Notes under the pieces: generated by a model
Database searches by the model: none
Seen by the model: the letters and a program-made list of their open reading frames with translations, nothing else
Told to the model about the DNA's origin: nothing
Program-made: the position numbers and the translations under genes
DNA from: Ignavibacteriaceae bacterium
GTDB lineage: Bacteria > Bacteroidota > Ignavibacteria > Ignavibacteriales > Ignavibacteriaceae
DNA: 7,487 bases
Direction: 5' to 3'
Assembly (NCBI GenBank): GCA_031292465.1
Contig: JARLHB010000527.1
Location: forward strand, 1 to 7,487
Part shown: positions 6,931-7,487 of the stretch, in pieces
Position numbering within the stretch: position 1 is the stretch's first letter
Layout: each line of letters begins with the position of its first letter

Positions 6931-6945
6931 CTAATATAATTACGT
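6931..6945 (-). promoter_or_regulatory. Candidate promoter element upstream of lepA
   Basis: The minus strand reads ACGTAATTATATTAG (6945-6931). It contains a TATATT (6938-6933), one base from the TATAAT consensus, 23 bases before the lepA ATG, and overlaps the perfect 8-base palindrome TTACGTAA (6947-6940). A TTTCAA 17 bases upstream of TATATT is only a weak -35. The near-identical motif in front of the protease gene adds some weight. The Bacteroidota-type TTTG/TAnnTTTG pair is not evident. Confidence 0.3.
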
Positions 6946-7079
6946 AAAAAGAATATTGAAAGGAAGTAGTATACATTAAACAAACATATAGAAGATAATG
7001 CCTATTTAACATCTTTATTAAGTTACGACTTATTTTATCATCAAACTGGCTGCAGGTACTTTGTCATAATAGTTAAATT

Positions 7080-7101
7080 ATGCAGCAATGCATCAAATGC
7101 A
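7080..7101. repeat. Three closely spaced ATGCA units downstream of the Ppx/GppA gene
   Basis: ATGCA occurs at 7080-7084, 7088-7092 and 7097-7101, and because TGCA is self-complementary the units can form two alternative small hairpins (TGCA-GCAA-TGCA and GCAT-CAA-ATGC). They begin 11 bases past the Ppx/GppA stop. There is no T-run after them on the minus strand, so they are not a standard intrinsic terminator. The remainder of the 203-base gap (6910-7112) holds no gene, tRNA or other RNA that I can recognise. Confidence 0.3.
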
Positions 7102-7112
7102 GTTACACCCGG

Positions 7113-7487
7113 TTAATTACCTTCTGCTATTGTTTGTAGTATAATACCTTCACGCAGTGCAAAATCAGATATCATCATAGTTTCAATTTTAAATATCTTA
7201 AATATCTGCTTAAGAATTATAAGTCCTGCAGGTATAATATCAGCGCGTTTATCTTCAATTCCCTTTATTTTTAATCTTTCTTCAAGAGTTTTTTTGCTTA
7301 AAACATTTTCGACCACTTTTAAAAGTTCCTCTTTGGTAAAGGTAAATCCATTAAGGGTCTTGGTTTTTCTGCCTGTACGCAGATAATAAATCATTCCTGC
7401 AACAGACTGTATTGTACCGGAGGCGCCTACTGCCAGTTCATATTTTTTATCAATGTTTATGTCCGGGTCTGCTTTTATTTCATTCTC
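7113..7487 (-). CDS. Ppx/GppA family phosphatase, C-terminal part (cut by window edge)
   Basis: The minus-strand frame is open from the window edge (7487) to a TAA at 7115-7113, giving 124 residues; an internal ATG at 7394 is not the start because the family homology begins before it. The Ppx/GppA domain is an actin-like ATPase fold that hydrolyses inorganic polyphosphate or the pppGpp alarmone to ppGpp. Visible family features are the VGASGTIQSVA segment (20-30 of the fragment), ERLKIKGIEDKRADIIPAG (71-88, family pattern 'G...RAD-I-G--IL') and ALREG (110-114), after which the protein ends within ten residues. It therefore lacks the C-terminal HD-like domain of E. coli Ppx/GppA and is the short form of about 300-315 residues. 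The catalytic N-terminal half lies outside the window, so exopolyphosphatase and pppGpp phosphatase activity cannot be told apart. It precedes lepA on the same strand with a 203-base gap, so probably has its own transcript. Confidence 0.85.
   Translation of the reverse strand, partial: ENEIKADPDINIDKKYELAVGASGTIQSVAGMIYYLRTGRKTKTLNGFTFTKEELLKVVENVLSKKTLEERLKIKGIEDKRADIIPAGLIILKQIFKIFKIETMMISDFALREGIILQTIAEGN

Noticed and set aside
6910..7112. Possible small RNA or tRNA gene in the largest gap
   Set aside because: No cloverleaf, no conserved tRNA loop sequence and no strong GC-rich hairpin was visible.
1..7487. A novel defence, mobile or biosynthetic system
   Set aside because: There are no transposase, integrase, nuclease, toxin-antitoxin or biosynthetic signature genes, and no CRISPR-type repeats. 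The genes are mostly known housekeeping families plus one secreted protease.

Overview
The window looks like chromosomal housekeeping DNA from an AT-rich member of the Bacteroidota/Chlorobiota/Ignavibacteriota group, most likely an Ignavibacteria-like lineage. The best evidence is the subtilisin-like protease at 2069-4066. It ends in a 'NYPNPFNP...' C-terminal domain of the kind used for type IX secretion in these phyla. Several genes also lack a Shine-Dalgarno sequence. This placement is an inference from protein style, since no rRNA or marker-gene comparison is possible here.

Layout. On the plus strand, at the left edge, lies the C-terminal part of a YigZ/IMPACT-family protein (1-312), then a complete MarR-family regulator (412-870). 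All other genes are on the minus strand and converge on the MarR gene. In transcription order (right to left) they are: the C-terminal part of a Ppx/GppA phosphatase (7113-7487, running off the right edge), lepA (elongation factor 4, 5116-6909), lepB (signal peptidase I, 4173-5102), a secreted S8 protease with a type IX-like tail (2069-4066), a class I SAM-dependent O-methyltransferase of the TrmR/YrrM type (1368-2018), and a small helical protein of unknown function (922-1359).

Transcription units. lepA and lepB are separated by 12-13 bases and are almost certainly co-transcribed. The methyltransferase and the unknown protein are separated by 8 bases and are probably a pair. The protease has 106 bases in front of it with a promoter-like motif, ACGTAATT(T)ATATTA, that is nearly the same as one just upstream of lepA. 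LepB would remove the signal peptide of exported proteins such as the neighbouring protease, but linkage is the only evidence here of a functional connection.

Starts worth correcting: lepA should start at the ATG at 6909, not at the TTG nine bases upstream; lepB should start at a TTG at 5102 with a good AGGAA ribosome-binding site; the methyltransferase may start at the ATG at 2009.

I found no mobile element, CRISPR array, tRNA, rRNA or convincing terminator, and no gap longer than 203 bases. I do not see a novel multi-gene system. The most open question is the unknown 145-residue protein paired with the methyltransferase.
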